Source: CAYTBN01 sp964436045
GTDB taxonomy: Bacteria > Myxococcota_A > UBA796 > UBA9615 > CAYRNR01
Direction of reading: 5' to 3'
Assembly: GCA_964436045.1 (NCBI GenBank)
Contig: CAYTBN010000026.1
Location: 1 to 64,000 of the forward strand
DNA: 64,000 bases
The notes beneath the pieces are model-generated. The model worked only from the letters and a program-made list of their open reading frames with translations, was not told the origin of the DNA and ran no database searches. Below, in pieces: positions 18,848 through 29,758 of the stretch. Each line of letters begins with the position of its first letter. Position 1 is the stretch's first letter. The translations under genes were made by a program, and so were the position numbers.

Positions 18848-19399
18848 ATGCGCCGGACCGCAGTCGCCATCACGCTCGCCGTCGCCCTTGTCTCGATCGC
18901 AGTGATCGCGCTGTCGCTGCTGGTGGTCCCACCCGCGTATCGCTGGGCCCGCGCGCGCGCCGACGCAGTCGCCGTGGTCGAACCCCTCTCCTTGGGCGGG
19001 GCATCCGCCCTGCGCTCCACGGTCCGGATGCAACGCCCCCGGCCCAAGCGCTGCCTGACCCCCACGGCCGTGGACCTCGATGGCGAGGAGATGGCGATGG
19101 CCCAGGTCGGCGATGGGCTCGATGGTGCCCAGATCTCGGCGGCGGTGCAGCCCTTTCACTCCTTGCTGGCCAACTGCCAGCCCGTGGACGGGGACGACCA
19201 CTCGGGCACCGTGGTCTTCGGGATCCAGGTCGGCTGCAACGGCGTCGTCCAGGGGGTCGAGCTGGTGGACGACGAGCTCTACGAGCCCGAGATGATCGAC
19301 TGCCTGAGCGAGCGGCTGGCCTACGTGGAGTTCCCGGCCCATGACCTGGCGGACGGGATGTACTTCGAGTACCCGTTGATCTTCCATCCCCCCGGATAG
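18848..19399 (+). CDS. AgmX/PglI C-terminal domain protein
   Basis: 183 residues from ATG 18848 with GGAGG five nt upstream. One N-terminal transmembrane helix (about 5-27) is followed by a linker and a C-terminal domain. There I-x-x-x-V-x-P-F-x-x-L-L-A-N-C-Q, G-T-V-V-F-G-I-Q-V-x-x-x-G-V-V and the final C-L-S-E-R-L-A-Y-V-E-F-P match the AgmX/PglI C-terminal domain of myxobacteria. That family is linked to gliding and envelope machinery and is TonB-like in layout; a periplasmic location follows from the helix. The partner is unknown. Confidence 0.75.
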   Translation: MRRTAVAITLAVALVSIAVIALSLLVVPPAYRWARARADAVAVVEPLSLGGASALRSTVRMQRPRPKRCLTPTAVDLDGEEMAMAQVGDGLDGAQISAAVQPFHSLLANCQPVDGDDHSGTVVFGIQVGCNGVVQGVELVDDELYEPEMIDCLSERLAYVEFPAHDLADGMYFEYPLIFHPPG

Positions 19400-19479
19400 C
19401 CCGTCCTCCGCTTGCCCACAGGGCCGCGATCGCGTATGCGGAAGGGCGCGGGTGCGTCGAGCATCCGGAGGGAGGAACG

Positions 19480-20088
19480 ATGGAGTTCCGTACGCCCATC
19501 AGCGGCATCCGACCCAACCCGGCGGGCGACTGGCCGAACATCGACGACACCGCGTTCGTCGATCCCAGCGCCCAGATCATGGGCAACGTGTACATCGGCC
19601 CAGGGGTCTACGTCGGCCCGCAGGCGGTGATTCGCGCGGACGAACTGACCGAAGACGGCGACGTCGAGCCCGTCGTGATCCACCAGGGCGCCTTCATCCA
19701 GGACGGGGTGATCATCCACGCCCGCGCCGGATCGCGGGTGACCGTCGGCTGCCGCTCCAACATCGCCCACGGGGTGATCATCCACGGTCCGTGCTCCATC
19801 GGCGAGGAGTGCTTCATCGCGTTGCGGGCCTCGATCTACAACTCGGACCTGGAGGAGAAGGTCTGGGTCGGCATCGGCGCGATCGTGATGCGCGCCACGG
19901 TGCCGTCCCACACCATGATCCCCGCCGGGGCGATGGTCCGCTCGGGCGCCGACATCCAGCACTTCCGGCTGATGACCCACAACGAACAGGCCTACAAGGA
20001 CAGTGTCATCGAGGCCAGCGCTGCTCTGCGCGATGGTTATCTGGCGCTGTACCGCGACGGGCTTCCCCAGCGGAACGGGAGCGAGTAG
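19480..20088 (+). CDS. Gamma-class carbonic anhydrase-like left-handed beta-helix protein
   Basis: 202 residues from ATG 19480 behind GGAGGAACG. Hexapeptide repeats (A-Q-I-M-G-N-V-Y-I-G-P-G-V-Y-V-G and on) form a left-handed beta-helix. The His residues of V-I-I-H-A, N-I-A-H-G and V-I-I-H-G fit the three zinc ligands of gamma-carbonic anhydrases (CaiE/PaaY group). It would act as a cytoplasmic trimer. The family also holds proteins with no shown activity, so the reaction is inferred. An extra C-terminal helix (about 165-200) is usual. Confidence 0.8.
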   Translation: MEFRTPISGIRPNPAGDWPNIDDTAFVDPSAQIMGNVYIGPGVYVGPQAVIRADELTEDGDVEPVVIHQGAFIQDGVIIHARAGSRVTVGCRSNIAHGVIIHGPCSIGEECFIALRASIYNSDLEEKVWVGIGAIVMRATVPSHTMIPAGAMVRSGADIQHFRLMTHNEQAYKDSVIEASAALRDGYLALYRDGLPQRNGSE

Positions 20089-20136
20089 GCTGCCCCCCGG
20101 CCTGGACCCCGACCCCGAATCCGGAGGCGATCCCCG

Positions 20137-21326
20137 ATGCACAAGTTCCTCACCTGCGCGGCCCTGACCGCATTGATTCTCCCGAGCCCGGCCCGGGCCA
20201 AGAGCCTGGACAAGCTCTCCTGCGAAGAGCTGGTCGAGATCATGACCCCGCGTCGGATGACGACGACCGCGCCGACGACGCCGAGGTACTCGGCGAGAAG
20301 AGTTGCGAGGGCGCAGTCGACGCCCTGGCCGCCACCTGCTCGGCCGACACGGACCAGGAGGTTTGCAACACCGCCGTGTCTGCCCTGGCCGATATCGGCA
20401 CCCCCGAGGCGCTGGACAAGCTGGTGGTCATCCTCGAGAACGGCGACCTGGAGGACGGCGGCCGCAAGAAGGCCCTGAACAAGCTGCTGGACGCCGATCC
20501 CTCCCGGGCCGACGGCGCCATCCCGGGTGTGCTGGGTACCTATCGGAAGCTGCAGCCCCCGTTCACCAATCGGCTGCTCGATACGCTGGTGTCGCGCGAC
20601 CTGCGGGACTTCGCCGACCTCACGATCCTGGTGGCCAGCGACCGCACCCTGAAGACCAAGGTCCGCAAGAACGCGCTCAAGGCCGCCGAGGAGCTGAACC
20701 ATCCCCTGCTCCACGACGCGTACATCTCGCTCCTGGACGACAGCGACAAGAAGCTGCGGATCGCCGCCTGTCAGGGGCTGAGCCGCACCGGGTTGCCCAG
20801 CGGCGTGGTGGCCCCGGCTCTGGAGCAGGTGGTACGCAGCGACGAGAAGGGTGACGTGCGCACCGCGGCTCTCAAGTCGCTGAAGTTCCACGCCCACGCC
20901 GGCTTGCTGCCGCTGATCCACTCCGAAGTGCTGACCGAGATGCACCCCATCGCCTGGGGGCACTCGGTCGACCTGCTGATCGCGCTGGCCGACGCCAGCT
21001 CGGTGGACACGATCCACCAGGTGCTGCTGCGGGACGACAACCTGCCTGACGACGGCGTGATCGCCTTGATTCACCTGCTGGTGCGTATCGGCGATCCCTC
21101 GTCGATCCACGCCCTGCGCTCCCTGGAGGCGCGGGCCACCGGAACCGTCGATTCCGAAGCGGTGATCGCACGCAAGTACCTGGAGAGCGAGGCTGCGGCG
21201 GGTGCGGGCAGCTACACGCCGCCGGCCACCGCGGTGATCCTCTGGGACGGCACCACCCCCGACGACCTGCCCGTGCTCAGCGTGCAGCTGGATGCGAACG
21301 GGGTCGCCGTCTGGATCCAGGAGTAG
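20137..21326 (+). pseudogene. Exported HEAT-repeat protein, frameshifted at a C run
   Basis: ATG 20137 starts a signal peptide (to about A-R-A-K) and K-S-L-D-K-L-S-C-E-E-L. At 20242-20249, within GACCCCGCG, coding character moves one base back, and the rest reads A-S-D-D-D-D-R-A-D-D-A-E-V and then about five HEAT-like helical pairs to the stop at 21326. One extra C in the run would restore a ~396-residue periplasmic scaffold protein. A sequencing or assembly slip is likely; a real mutation is possible. HEAT proteins bind partners; none is indicated here. Confidence 0.75.
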
Positions 21327-21540
21327 CCGCCCCCCCAGCCCGGCGGCGCTCGACCCGCAACGCCACGGCGTTCCACACGACCCAGCCCAGCAGGGCCAGG
21401 GTGATCCCGGGCCAGATCAGGAAGAAGATCAGCGCGTTGGAGTCCCGGTAGGTCACGTCGAGCAGGTCGGCCAGGTGGATGACGAAGGTCACACACTGCT
21501 CGTAGAGCCAGGTACCGGCCAGCAGCAGGGTGCGGCTCAT
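21277..21540 (-). CDS. Small membrane protein
   Basis: 87 residues from ATG 21540; the ATGA overlaps the stop of the next upstream minus gene, so the two are coupled. Hydrophobic segments at about 5-25 and 38-62 predict two membrane helices. Its 3' end overlaps the HEAT gene by 50 nt on the opposite strand. No family recognised. Confidence 0.55.
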   Translation of the reverse strand: MSRTLLLAGTWLYEQCVTFVIHLADLLDVTYRDSNALIFFLIWPGITLALLGWVVWNAVALRVERRRAGGAATPGSRRRPRSHPAAR

Positions 21541-21914
21541 CCCTCCCTCCGCAGCCGTCGCAGCCGGATCCGCTGGGCCAGGGCAACGGCGAGCAGCGCC
21601 CACATCAGCCCGGGCCAGACCGCGCAGAACAGGACGAGGTTGGCGAGGCCATAGCCGACGTCGACCTCCAGGCCGGTGGCCCGGCCGGCCTCGAACAGGG
21701 CCAGGATCGTCGCGCCGTACAGCCCCTCGTCGGAGGCCAGCAGATCGGGCAGCCACGGATCGTGGGGGCAACCCCGGTCGTGACAGCGGCGGGTGCACCG
21801 TTCGGAGTCGTGTGACCACGCCGGCTCGCCCATCCAGGCGTTGGTGGCGAACAGGGTGGCCCACGGCACGACCGCCGCCAGGATCAGGACCACGATGGCG
21901 CGCCGCCAGGTCAC
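21537..21914 (-). CDS. Small membrane protein, first of a coupled pair
   Basis: 125 residues from ATG 21914. It has an N-terminal helix (about 5-25), a Cys-rich extracytoplasmic loop with four Cys/His-flanked positions near 40-50, and a helix at about 88-112 before a basic tail. The Cys loop could form disulfides. Family unknown; the layout resembles its 3' neighbour, and the two probably act together. Confidence 0.55.
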   Translation of the reverse strand: MTWRRAIVVLILAAVVPWATLFATNAWMGEPAWSHDSERCTRRCHDRGCPHDPWLPDLLASDEGLYGATILALFEAGRATGLEVDVGYGLANLVLFCAVWPGLMWALLAVALAQRIRLRRLRREG

Positions 21915-22009
21915 GGGGCCTCCCCGAGCGACGGGTCACGCCGCCCCTGGTTCAACCCTACACGCCGGTCTCTGTTCCAGGGGGTGGCCAGCGAGCCGAT
22001 CCGGTCCGA

Positions 22010-22015
22010 TACAAT
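22010..22015 (+). promoter_or_regulatory. TACAAT -10-like box
   Basis: CCGATACAATGCC, 27 nt before the ATG at 22042. A close match to the standard -10 hexamer. Confidence 0.4.
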
Positions 22016-22041
22016 GCCTCGTCCACGCGGAGGTTTCCGGC

Positions 22042-23058
22042 ATGCGCGCGATGGTGATCGAGGGCTCGTTCGGTCTGGACAACTTGCGCCTCACGGAGCG
22101 GGAGGCCCCCGAACCGGGGCCCGGACAGGTACGGCTGCGGATGCGGGCCGCGTCGCTGAACTACCGGGACCTGCTGATGGTCCGCGGCCACTACGACCCG
22201 CGCCAGCCCCTGCCGCTGGTGCCCGGCTCCGACGGGGTGGGGATCGTCGAGGCGGTCGGCGAGGGTGTCAACCGGGCTGGGGTGGGGGATCGGGTGTGCC
22301 CGATCTTCTGCCAGGACTGGCACGACGGCGCGCCCGAGCGGGACAAGCTGCGCTCGACCCTCGGCGGGCCGCTGGACGGCACCCTTCGCGAGGTGATGGT
22401 GATCGACGAGGGCGGGCTGGTGCATCCGCCCGGCCACCTGAGCGATGCCGAGTGCGCCGCCCTCCCCTGCGCAGCAGTGACCGCCTGGACGGCGCTGTTC
22501 ACCGAGGGCGACCTGGCGGCGGGACAGACCGTGCTGGTACAGGGTACGGGCGGGGTGTCGACCTTTGCCCTTCAGCTGGCCCACGCCGCGGGAGCCAGCG
22601 TGATCGTGACGTCGTCCAGCGACCAGAAGCTGGAGCGGGCCCGGGCGCTGGGCGCCGCCGAGACGATCAACTACCGGGAGACGCCCGACTGGGGCGGGGC
22701 AGTCCGACGGCTGACCGATGGGCGGGGCGTCGACCACGTGGTCGAGGTGGGCGGCGCGGGTACCCTCGAGCAGTCGATCCGGGCCACGGCGATCGGCGGA
22801 CGAATCGCGGTGATCGGGGTGCTGTCCGGCATCAAGAGCAACCTCGTGGTGACGCCGATCCTGATGGGCTACCTGCGGCTGCAGGGCATCCTGGTGGGGC
22901 ACAGGGCGAGCTTCGAGGCGCTCAACAGCTTCGTGGCCGAACGCGAGCTGCGGCCGGAGGTCAGCGAGATCTATCCGATGGACCAGGCCCGGGCCGGCTT
23001 CGAGCTGATGGCCCGCGGGGGTCACCACGGAAAGATCTGCCTGACCATCGGAGACTGA
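22042..23058 (+). CDS. Zinc-independent MDR alcohol dehydrogenase / quinone oxidoreductase family
   Basis: 338 residues from ATG 22042 after GGAGG. The MDR order is complete. A GroES-like N-terminal half has L-N-Y-R-D-L-L and G-S-D-G-V-G-I-V-E-A-V-G. The Rossmann half has V-L-V-Q-G-T-G-G-V-S near 165 and ends with G-H-H-G-K-I-C-L. The catalytic-zinc Cys/His set and the structural-zinc Cys cluster are missing, so this is the zinc-independent, NADPH-using branch. Soluble; substrate unknown. Confidence 0.85.
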   Translation: MRAMVIEGSFGLDNLRLTEREAPEPGPGQVRLRMRAASLNYRDLLMVRGHYDPRQPLPLVPGSDGVGIVEAVGEGVNRAGVGDRVCPIFCQDWHDGAPERDKLRSTLGGPLDGTLREVMVIDEGGLVHPPGHLSDAECAALPCAAVTAWTALFTEGDLAAGQTVLVQGTGGVSTFALQLAHAAGASVIVTSSSDQKLERARALGAAETINYRETPDWGGAVRRLTDGRGVDHVVEVGGAGTLEQSIRATAIGGRIAVIGVLSGIKSNLVVTPILMGYLRLQGILVGHRASFEALNSFVAERELRPEVSEIYPMDQARAGFELMARGGHHGKICLTIGD

Positions 23059-23091
23059 CGCGGCCGGGAAATATGCGATCACCCGCTCGCG

Positions 23092-23097
23092 TATCCT
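23092..23097 (+). promoter_or_regulatory. TATCCT -10-like box
   Basis: GCGTATCCTTGCC, 23 nt before the ATG at 23120. Confidence 0.45.
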
Positions 23098-23119
23098 TGC
23101 CGCACACGCTGGAGGGACG

Positions 23120-23605
23120 ATGGCCGACGACGAGGGCGGGAAGACCCTGGACGACAAGCTGGACGAGCTCAAGCGCAAGGCCGCGGTCGCCGCGGCGCGC
23201 AGGTCCATCGAGAAGACCGGCCACGGGATGCTCGACGGCCTGGAGCGCTGGCTGTTCGGCAAGGTCGGCGGGGCCGAGGAGGTGCTGCGCAAGGAGGCCA
23301 ACCGGGGAACTGCCCTGGACCGCCTGCGGACGGAGATCGAACACGCCGAGGCCGAGGAAGAGCTGACCCCCGAAGCGCCCGCGGCGGGGCCGACGCCCGC
23401 CCAGAAGGCGCGGGAGCGCAAGCGCGAGGCCGCCCTGGCCCAGCTGGAGGCGATCAAACAGCGGCTGGCCGAGGAGGACGGCGGGGCGCCCGGGGAATCC
23501 GCCCCGGCCAGCGAGGGGACCCCTCCCCAGCGCACCCTCGATCCCCCGCTCGACGACGCCCCCGCCGCCGAGCCCCGCCGCAAGAAGACTCCCCGCAGCC
23601 TGTAA
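23120..23605 (+). CDS. Charged coiled-coil hypothetical protein
   Basis: 161 residues from ATG 23120 behind GGAGGGACG. It is rich in Lys, Arg, Glu and Ala, with helical stretches at about 8-55 and 90-122 likely to form coiled coil and a Pro-rich C-terminus. It has no signal, membrane segment or known motif. It has its own promoter-like box. Confidence 0.6.
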   Translation: MADDEGGKTLDDKLDELKRKAAVAAARRSIEKTGHGMLDGLERWLFGKVGGAEEVLRKEANRGTALDRLRTEIEHAEAEEELTPEAPAAGPTPAQKARERKREAALAQLEAIKQRLAEEDGGAPGESAPASEGTPPQRTLDPPLDDAPAAEPRRKKTPRSL

Positions 23606-23630
23606 CGGCACTCTTCGTTCTTCCGGTTCG

Positions 23631-23723
23631 GTGCTATCTTGCCCCGCGTGGGACTACATCGCCCACCTGTACCTCTGCGACGAGGAGGATCCGGAGTCCT
23701 GCGAGACCGAGTTCGGCCGCTGA
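23631..23723 (+). pseudogene. Gene fragment, PNGase-F-like Cys/Trp segment
   Basis: A 30-codon frame reads C-P-A-W-D-Y-I-A-H-L-Y-L-C-D, then E-E-D-P-E-S-C-E-T-E-F-G-R and TGA. The pattern recalls the C-x-x-W-D segment of peptide-N-glycosidase-F-type domains, where a Trp would follow F-G-R. A TATCTT box lies just inside it, so promoter and coding remnant seem fused by a deletion. Identity is tentative. Confidence 0.35.
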
Positions 23724-23737
23724 CGGCGGAACGACGG

Positions 23738-25561
23738 TCAGCGCGCCTGGGCGGGCCAGGACTGGACCCGCTCGATCAGCGCCCGGGTGCCGGCGTCCCC
23801 GGGATCACACAGCAGCGCCGTCCGTAGCTCGTCCAGCCCATCCTCGGTCCGTCCGACCTGCACCAGCAGCCGGCCGAGATTGGCCCGGGCCAGACAGAAT
23901 CCCGGGTCGAGGCGCAGCGCCTCGCGGAAGGCGTCCGCCGCGCCCTGGAGGCACGGGCGCCCACTGCCGCAGTCGGCGCTGTGGTGGTGGAACCCGACCA
24001 CACCGAGCAGATTGTGGGCCGCCGGATCCTGGGACCGCTCAGCGGTCCGCTCGCTGGCCTTCGACCACTCCAGGGGGCCGGCCGACTCGGGATCTCCGCC
24101 GTAATGCCAGTCCAGACCGATCCGTGGCATGCCCAGGTAGGTCTCCACCCGCGATGGGTCGACGGCCGGGTGGGCGAGGGCGGCGATCCCGCGGGCGGCC
24201 ACCAGCCCGGGGTCGGCGGCGGCGGGATCGGCGTCCTCGGGCCACAGGGCGGTCAACGCCCCGGTCATCACCGCGGCCAGGGTCCAGTGAGCCTCCAGCG
24301 TGGGATGGCAGTGGTCGAAGATCTCCGCGTAGCTCGGGATCCCGTCGGGGGCCATCGCGGCGACCTCGGCCGCGCCGTCCACGAAGGTCACGGCCGGCCG
24401 CGTCGCCATCTCGTGGATCTCGTCGTTGATGTACGGCGGTGCCCGGTTGGGGTTCTCGTCCAGGCGCACCGCCTCCAGGTAGTGCTCCAGCGCCCGTTCG
24501 GGATACCCCTCCTGGGTGTACAGGGTGCCCCACCACCAGTGGGTGTGCGCCAGCGGGCGCTGGTCGAAGGCGTCGTCGAACAACCGCTCGGACTCGGCCA
24601 CCGAAGCGGCGCCGGGGGCGGCCTGGAGCCCCCGCTCGGCCTCCATGAACAGGCCCTCCACGTCCGGGTGGCGCTCGTGGCCGGGGAGGGGGAACTGCCC
24701 TGGCTCGATGGACCAGTTCGCCGGCACGGTCGACAGCACCACCGGGATCCCGGCTGCGGCGGCCAGGTCCAGCAGGCGGCCGATGTTGTGGCGGAAGGTC
24801 TCGCGGGCGTAGGAGCGGTCGCGGTCGGTCAGCGGCGCCCGCTGTTCCCACGGCAGCATCTGGTCACGGGTGTACTCGCTCTGGCCCCAGCCGGGGACAC
24901 CCCGGCCGCGGAGCCGCTCGCGCAGCCAGCCGACGGTCCGCAGCCCCGACAACCGCAGGTTCCAGCGCAGGCTGGACACGTAGAGTCGATGCTGGGCCGG
25001 CGACAGGAACTGACGCCAGTCCCAGAGCTCCAGCAGCTCGTTGTTGCCCGAGTACACGATCAGCGCATCGGGCTGTTGCTCCGCCAGGATCTCCTTGCCC
25101 AGCTGCAGCACCTGCTGGCTCGAGGCGGCGATCACGCCCATGTTGATCACCTGGAGGTCCAGGCCTGGGAAGTTCTCGCCAGCCAGCCCCTCGAGCCGGC
25201 CGGCGAAGCTGCCGTTCCGCGAGAAGCCGTAGCCGTGGGCGGCTGATCCCCCCAGCACGAACACCCGCCGCTCGTGCGGCTGCTTGACCGCCGGGTAGGG
25301 ACGAGGCTGGGCCGGTAACGGCGTGGCGACGTAGGTCTTCGGCACGCGGTCCAGGGCCATCGCCGTGAGGAAGGGCGGCGCGTCGAAGGCCTGCTCCCGG
25401 CACCAGGAGACCTCCCGGTCCGGCTGGCCCTCGTAGCCGACCAGGCGCAGCACCGTCTCGGCCCCGGCGAGCAGCACCGCGAGGGGTACGAGCGAGTACA
25501 GCGTGCGCCGGGCCAGCCGGCGAAGCCGCCTCGCGCGCTGGATCCCGCTACGCGTTCTCAC
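23738..25561 (-). CDS. Membrane-anchored SGNH-hydrolase-like protein with TPR tail
   Basis: 607 residues from ATG 25561. A basic N-terminus and one membrane helix (about 22-42) are followed by an SGNH-like domain: V-F-V-L-G-G-S-A-A-H-G (Ser block) near 100, Y-S-G-N-N-E near 170, and D-H-C-H-P (Asp/His block) near 415. The last ~90 residues form TPR-like helices, with a further TPR-like repeat near 345. It would face the periplasm and act on esters or acyl groups of envelope glycans; that is inferred. Its start lies only 9 nt from the BKACE gene, in the same direction. Confidence 0.75.
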   Translation of the reverse strand: MRTRSGIQRARRLRRLARRTLYSLVPLAVLLAGAETVLRLVGYEGQPDREVSWCREQAFDAPPFLTAMALDRVPKTYVATPLPAQPRPYPAVKQPHERRVFVLGGSAAHGYGFSRNGSFAGRLEGLAGENFPGLDLQVINMGVIAASSQQVLQLGKEILAEQQPDALIVYSGNNELLELWDWRQFLSPAQHRLYVSSLRWNLRLSGLRTVGWLRERLRGRGVPGWGQSEYTRDQMLPWEQRAPLTDRDRSYARETFRHNIGRLLDLAAAAGIPVVLSTVPANWSIEPGQFPLPGHERHPDVEGLFMEAERGLQAAPGAASVAESERLFDDAFDQRPLAHTHWWWGTLYTQEGYPERALEHYLEAVRLDENPNRAPPYINDEIHEMATRPAVTFVDGAAEVAAMAPDGIPSYAEIFDHCHPTLEAHWTLAAVMTGALTALWPEDADPAAADPGLVAARGIAALAHPAVDPSRVETYLGMPRIGLDWHYGGDPESAGPLEWSKASERTAERSQDPAAHNLLGVVGFHHHSADCGSGRPCLQGAADAFREALRLDPGFCLARANLGRLLVQVGRTEDGLDELRTALLCDPGDAGTRALIERVQSWPAQAR

Positions 25562-25570
25562 CGGGGTGCC

Positions 25571-26443
25571 TCAGGGAGCCGGCATGTGGAACAGCTCGCG
25601 GGTCTCGGCGGGGCTGGCGATCTCGCGGCCGGCCTCGCGGGCGACGGTCACCAGCTGCTCGATCAGCGCGCCGTTGGACGGCGCCTTGCTGCCGTCGGGG
25701 AGGTAGAAGGTGTCCTCGAGCCCGGTGCGCAGGTTGCCCCCCAGCTCGGCGGCACGGCGGTGCAGGTCCCAGACCTCGCCGCGGCCGATGCCGATCACCT
25801 GCCAGGTGGCGCCCGCGGGCAGCTCGTCGATCAACAGCGGCAGCCAGGACGGTTTGGCCGGCATCCCGGAGGCGACCCCCATGATCAGCGACACATCGAT
25901 GGGCGGCTCGAGCAACCCCACCTGGCGGAAGAGGTCCACGGACCGCAGGATGCCGGTGTCGAAACACTCGCACTCGCCCAGGATCCCGCGCTCGGCCATG
26001 AAGCGGGCGAACGCCTCGACCTTCTCCACCGGATTGGCGAACACCAGGGGTGGCCAGGCCCAGGTCCCCCCGCGGGTGACCTTGAGGTAGTTCAGGGTGC
26101 CGGCGTTGAGCGCCGCCATCTCCGGCCGCACCCGGTCCAGGCAGGCCAGCGGTCCCTCGATGTCATCGCCCATGACCCCGGTGGAGAGGTTGATCACCAC
26201 CCCCGGGCAGGCCTCGCGGATGGCCGCGCAGACCGCCTCGGAGTCGTCCGGATCCCACGACGGCAGGTAGCCCATCCCCGGCTGCTGGTTGCGCACGTGG
26301 GTATGCATGATGGTCGCACCCGCGTCGAACGCCTCCTTGGCCGAGGCCGCCATCTGTTCCGGAGTGACAGGCACGGGAAAACGGTTGGGATCGGTCAGCA
26401 CGCCGGTCAGCGCGCAGGTGATGACGACCTTGTCCTGGCTCAC
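25571..26443 (-). CDS. Beta-keto acid cleavage enzyme (BKACE, DUF849)
   Basis: 290 residues from GTG 26443, after GGAGGGG. The TIM-barrel family signatures are present: V-V-I-T-C-A-L-T-G at the start, zinc ligands in M-H-T-H-V-R near 45, and the late zinc Glu in R-T-G-L-E-D-T-F-Y near 240. The family condenses a beta-keto acid with acetyl-CoA to give acetoacetate and a CoA ester; lysine fermentation (Kce) is the best-known case. The keto acid used here cannot be told. It shares a 73-bp divergent promoter region with the DUF2505 gene. Confidence 0.85.
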   Translation of the reverse strand: MSQDKVVITCALTGVLTDPNRFPVPVTPEQMAASAKEAFDAGATIMHTHVRNQQPGMGYLPSWDPDDSEAVCAAIREACPGVVINLSTGVMGDDIEGPLACLDRVRPEMAALNAGTLNYLKVTRGGTWAWPPLVFANPVEKVEAFARFMAERGILGECECFDTGILRSVDLFRQVGLLEPPIDVSLIMGVASGMPAKPSWLPLLIDELPAGATWQVIGIGRGEVWDLHRRAAELGGNLRTGLEDTFYLPDGSKAPSNGALIEQLVTVAREAGREIASPAETRELFHMPAP

Positions 26444-26466
26444 GTTGCCCCTCCGATGAGGAGCCA

Positions 26467-26472
26467 AGGATA
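26467..26472 (-). promoter_or_regulatory. TATCCT -10-like box (minus strand)
   Basis: Read on the minus strand, CTATCCTTGG lies 24 nt before the GTG of the BKACE gene. A TAGAAC box near 26494 faces the other way. Confidence 0.45.
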
Positions 26473-26516
26473 GTTGCGTCGGGCGGGGTCTGCTAGAACT
26501 GGCCGCTGGAGGACCG

Positions 26517-27008
26517 ATGGCGCTGCACCATGAGATGACCGTTTCCGCGTCGCCAGACAGGGTGGCCGAGCTGCTGTGTTCCGAGCGTTACAGCCTGACC
26601 CAGCAGAAGGCACGGGAAGACTGCGTCGACGCCCGCTACGAGGCCAAGGGTGAGACCGACACCCACCTCGAATTCGAGGTACATCTCGTGAGCTACGCCC
26701 ACAAGCGGACCGGCAAGCTGGACCGCAACAAGACCGAGAACTCGACCACCGCCTACCGCTACGACAAGGGGACCCGGACCCTGTACTGGCAACACCACGG
26801 CAACCACGGAGACCGGGTGGACGTACACGGCGACACGAAGCTGGTGGACGCTGGCGGGGACAGGACACGGATCGTCCGCGACGTGACCATCGACATCCGC
26901 GTCCCCGTCGTCGGCCGGGCGATCGCCAAGATCGTCGAGACCAAGTTCCGCCAGAGCTTCGACGGCGTCGGCGCGCTGATCGTGAAGCTGCTGGCGGAGG
27001 ACGGCTGA
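26517..27008 (+). CDS. DUF2505 (START/SRPBCC-like) protein
   Basis: 163 residues from ATG 26517 with GGAGG upstream. The H-E-M-T-V-S-A-S-P-D-R-V start, a central beta-sheet and the final amphipathic helix (F-R-Q-S-F-D-G-V-G-A) fit the DUF2505 branch of the helix-grip ligand-binding fold. It probably binds a hydrophobic molecule. It lies 37 nt before clpS and may share its transcript. Confidence 0.7.
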   Translation: MALHHEMTVSASPDRVAELLCSERYSLTQQKAREDCVDARYEAKGETDTHLEFEVHLVSYAHKRTGKLDRNKTENSTTAYRYDKGTRTLYWQHHGNHGDRVDVHGDTKLVDAGGDRTRIVRDVTIDIRVPVVGRAIAKIVETKFRQSFDGVGALIVKLLAEDG

Positions 27009-27045
27009 CACCCCACGCCTTCGGACCGATGATAGAACGGAACCG

Positions 27046-27383
27046 ATGGCACCCAATCCCCCCGACGGCCGGGATCCCGACGAGCACCACGACGGTGACG
27101 TGGGCCTGGCCACCGAGCAGGACGAGCGCGTCCGGCGTCCGCCCATGTTCCGGGTGCTGCTGCACAACGACGACTACAGCACCATGGGATTTGTGGTGAT
27201 GATCCTGATGGACGTCTTCAATCACCCGCAGGCGCGGGCCGTCCGGATCATGCTGGCCGTCCACGAACAGGGGGTCGGTGTGGCCGGGATCTACGGCCGC
27301 GAGATCGCCGAGACGAAGGTGGCGCAGGTCACCGAGCTGGCCCACGAGAACGAGTTCCCGCTGCTGTGCACCCTGGAGCCCGC

Positions 27384-27387
<4 letters not shown>
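27046..27387 (+). CDS. clpS: ClpS, adaptor for ClpA
   Basis: 113 residues. After an acidic N-terminal tail, the N-degron-binding core is clear: V-L-L-H-N-D-D-Y-S-T-M near 37, then V-x-x-I-L-x-x-V-F and the late E-x-G-V-G-V-A-G-I-Y. ClpS delivers N-end-rule substrates to ClpAP in the cytoplasm. Its stop overlaps the clpA start (ATGA), so the two are coupled. Confidence 0.93.
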
Positions 27388-29669
<2,282 letters not shown>

Positions 29670-29758
29670 TCGCTGGACTGCGAGCAAAAAAGGAGCTATC
29701 TAAGACAGCGCGGCTTCCTGCTCCGATCCGAACGACAGCCCCACACGGGAGGCTCCCG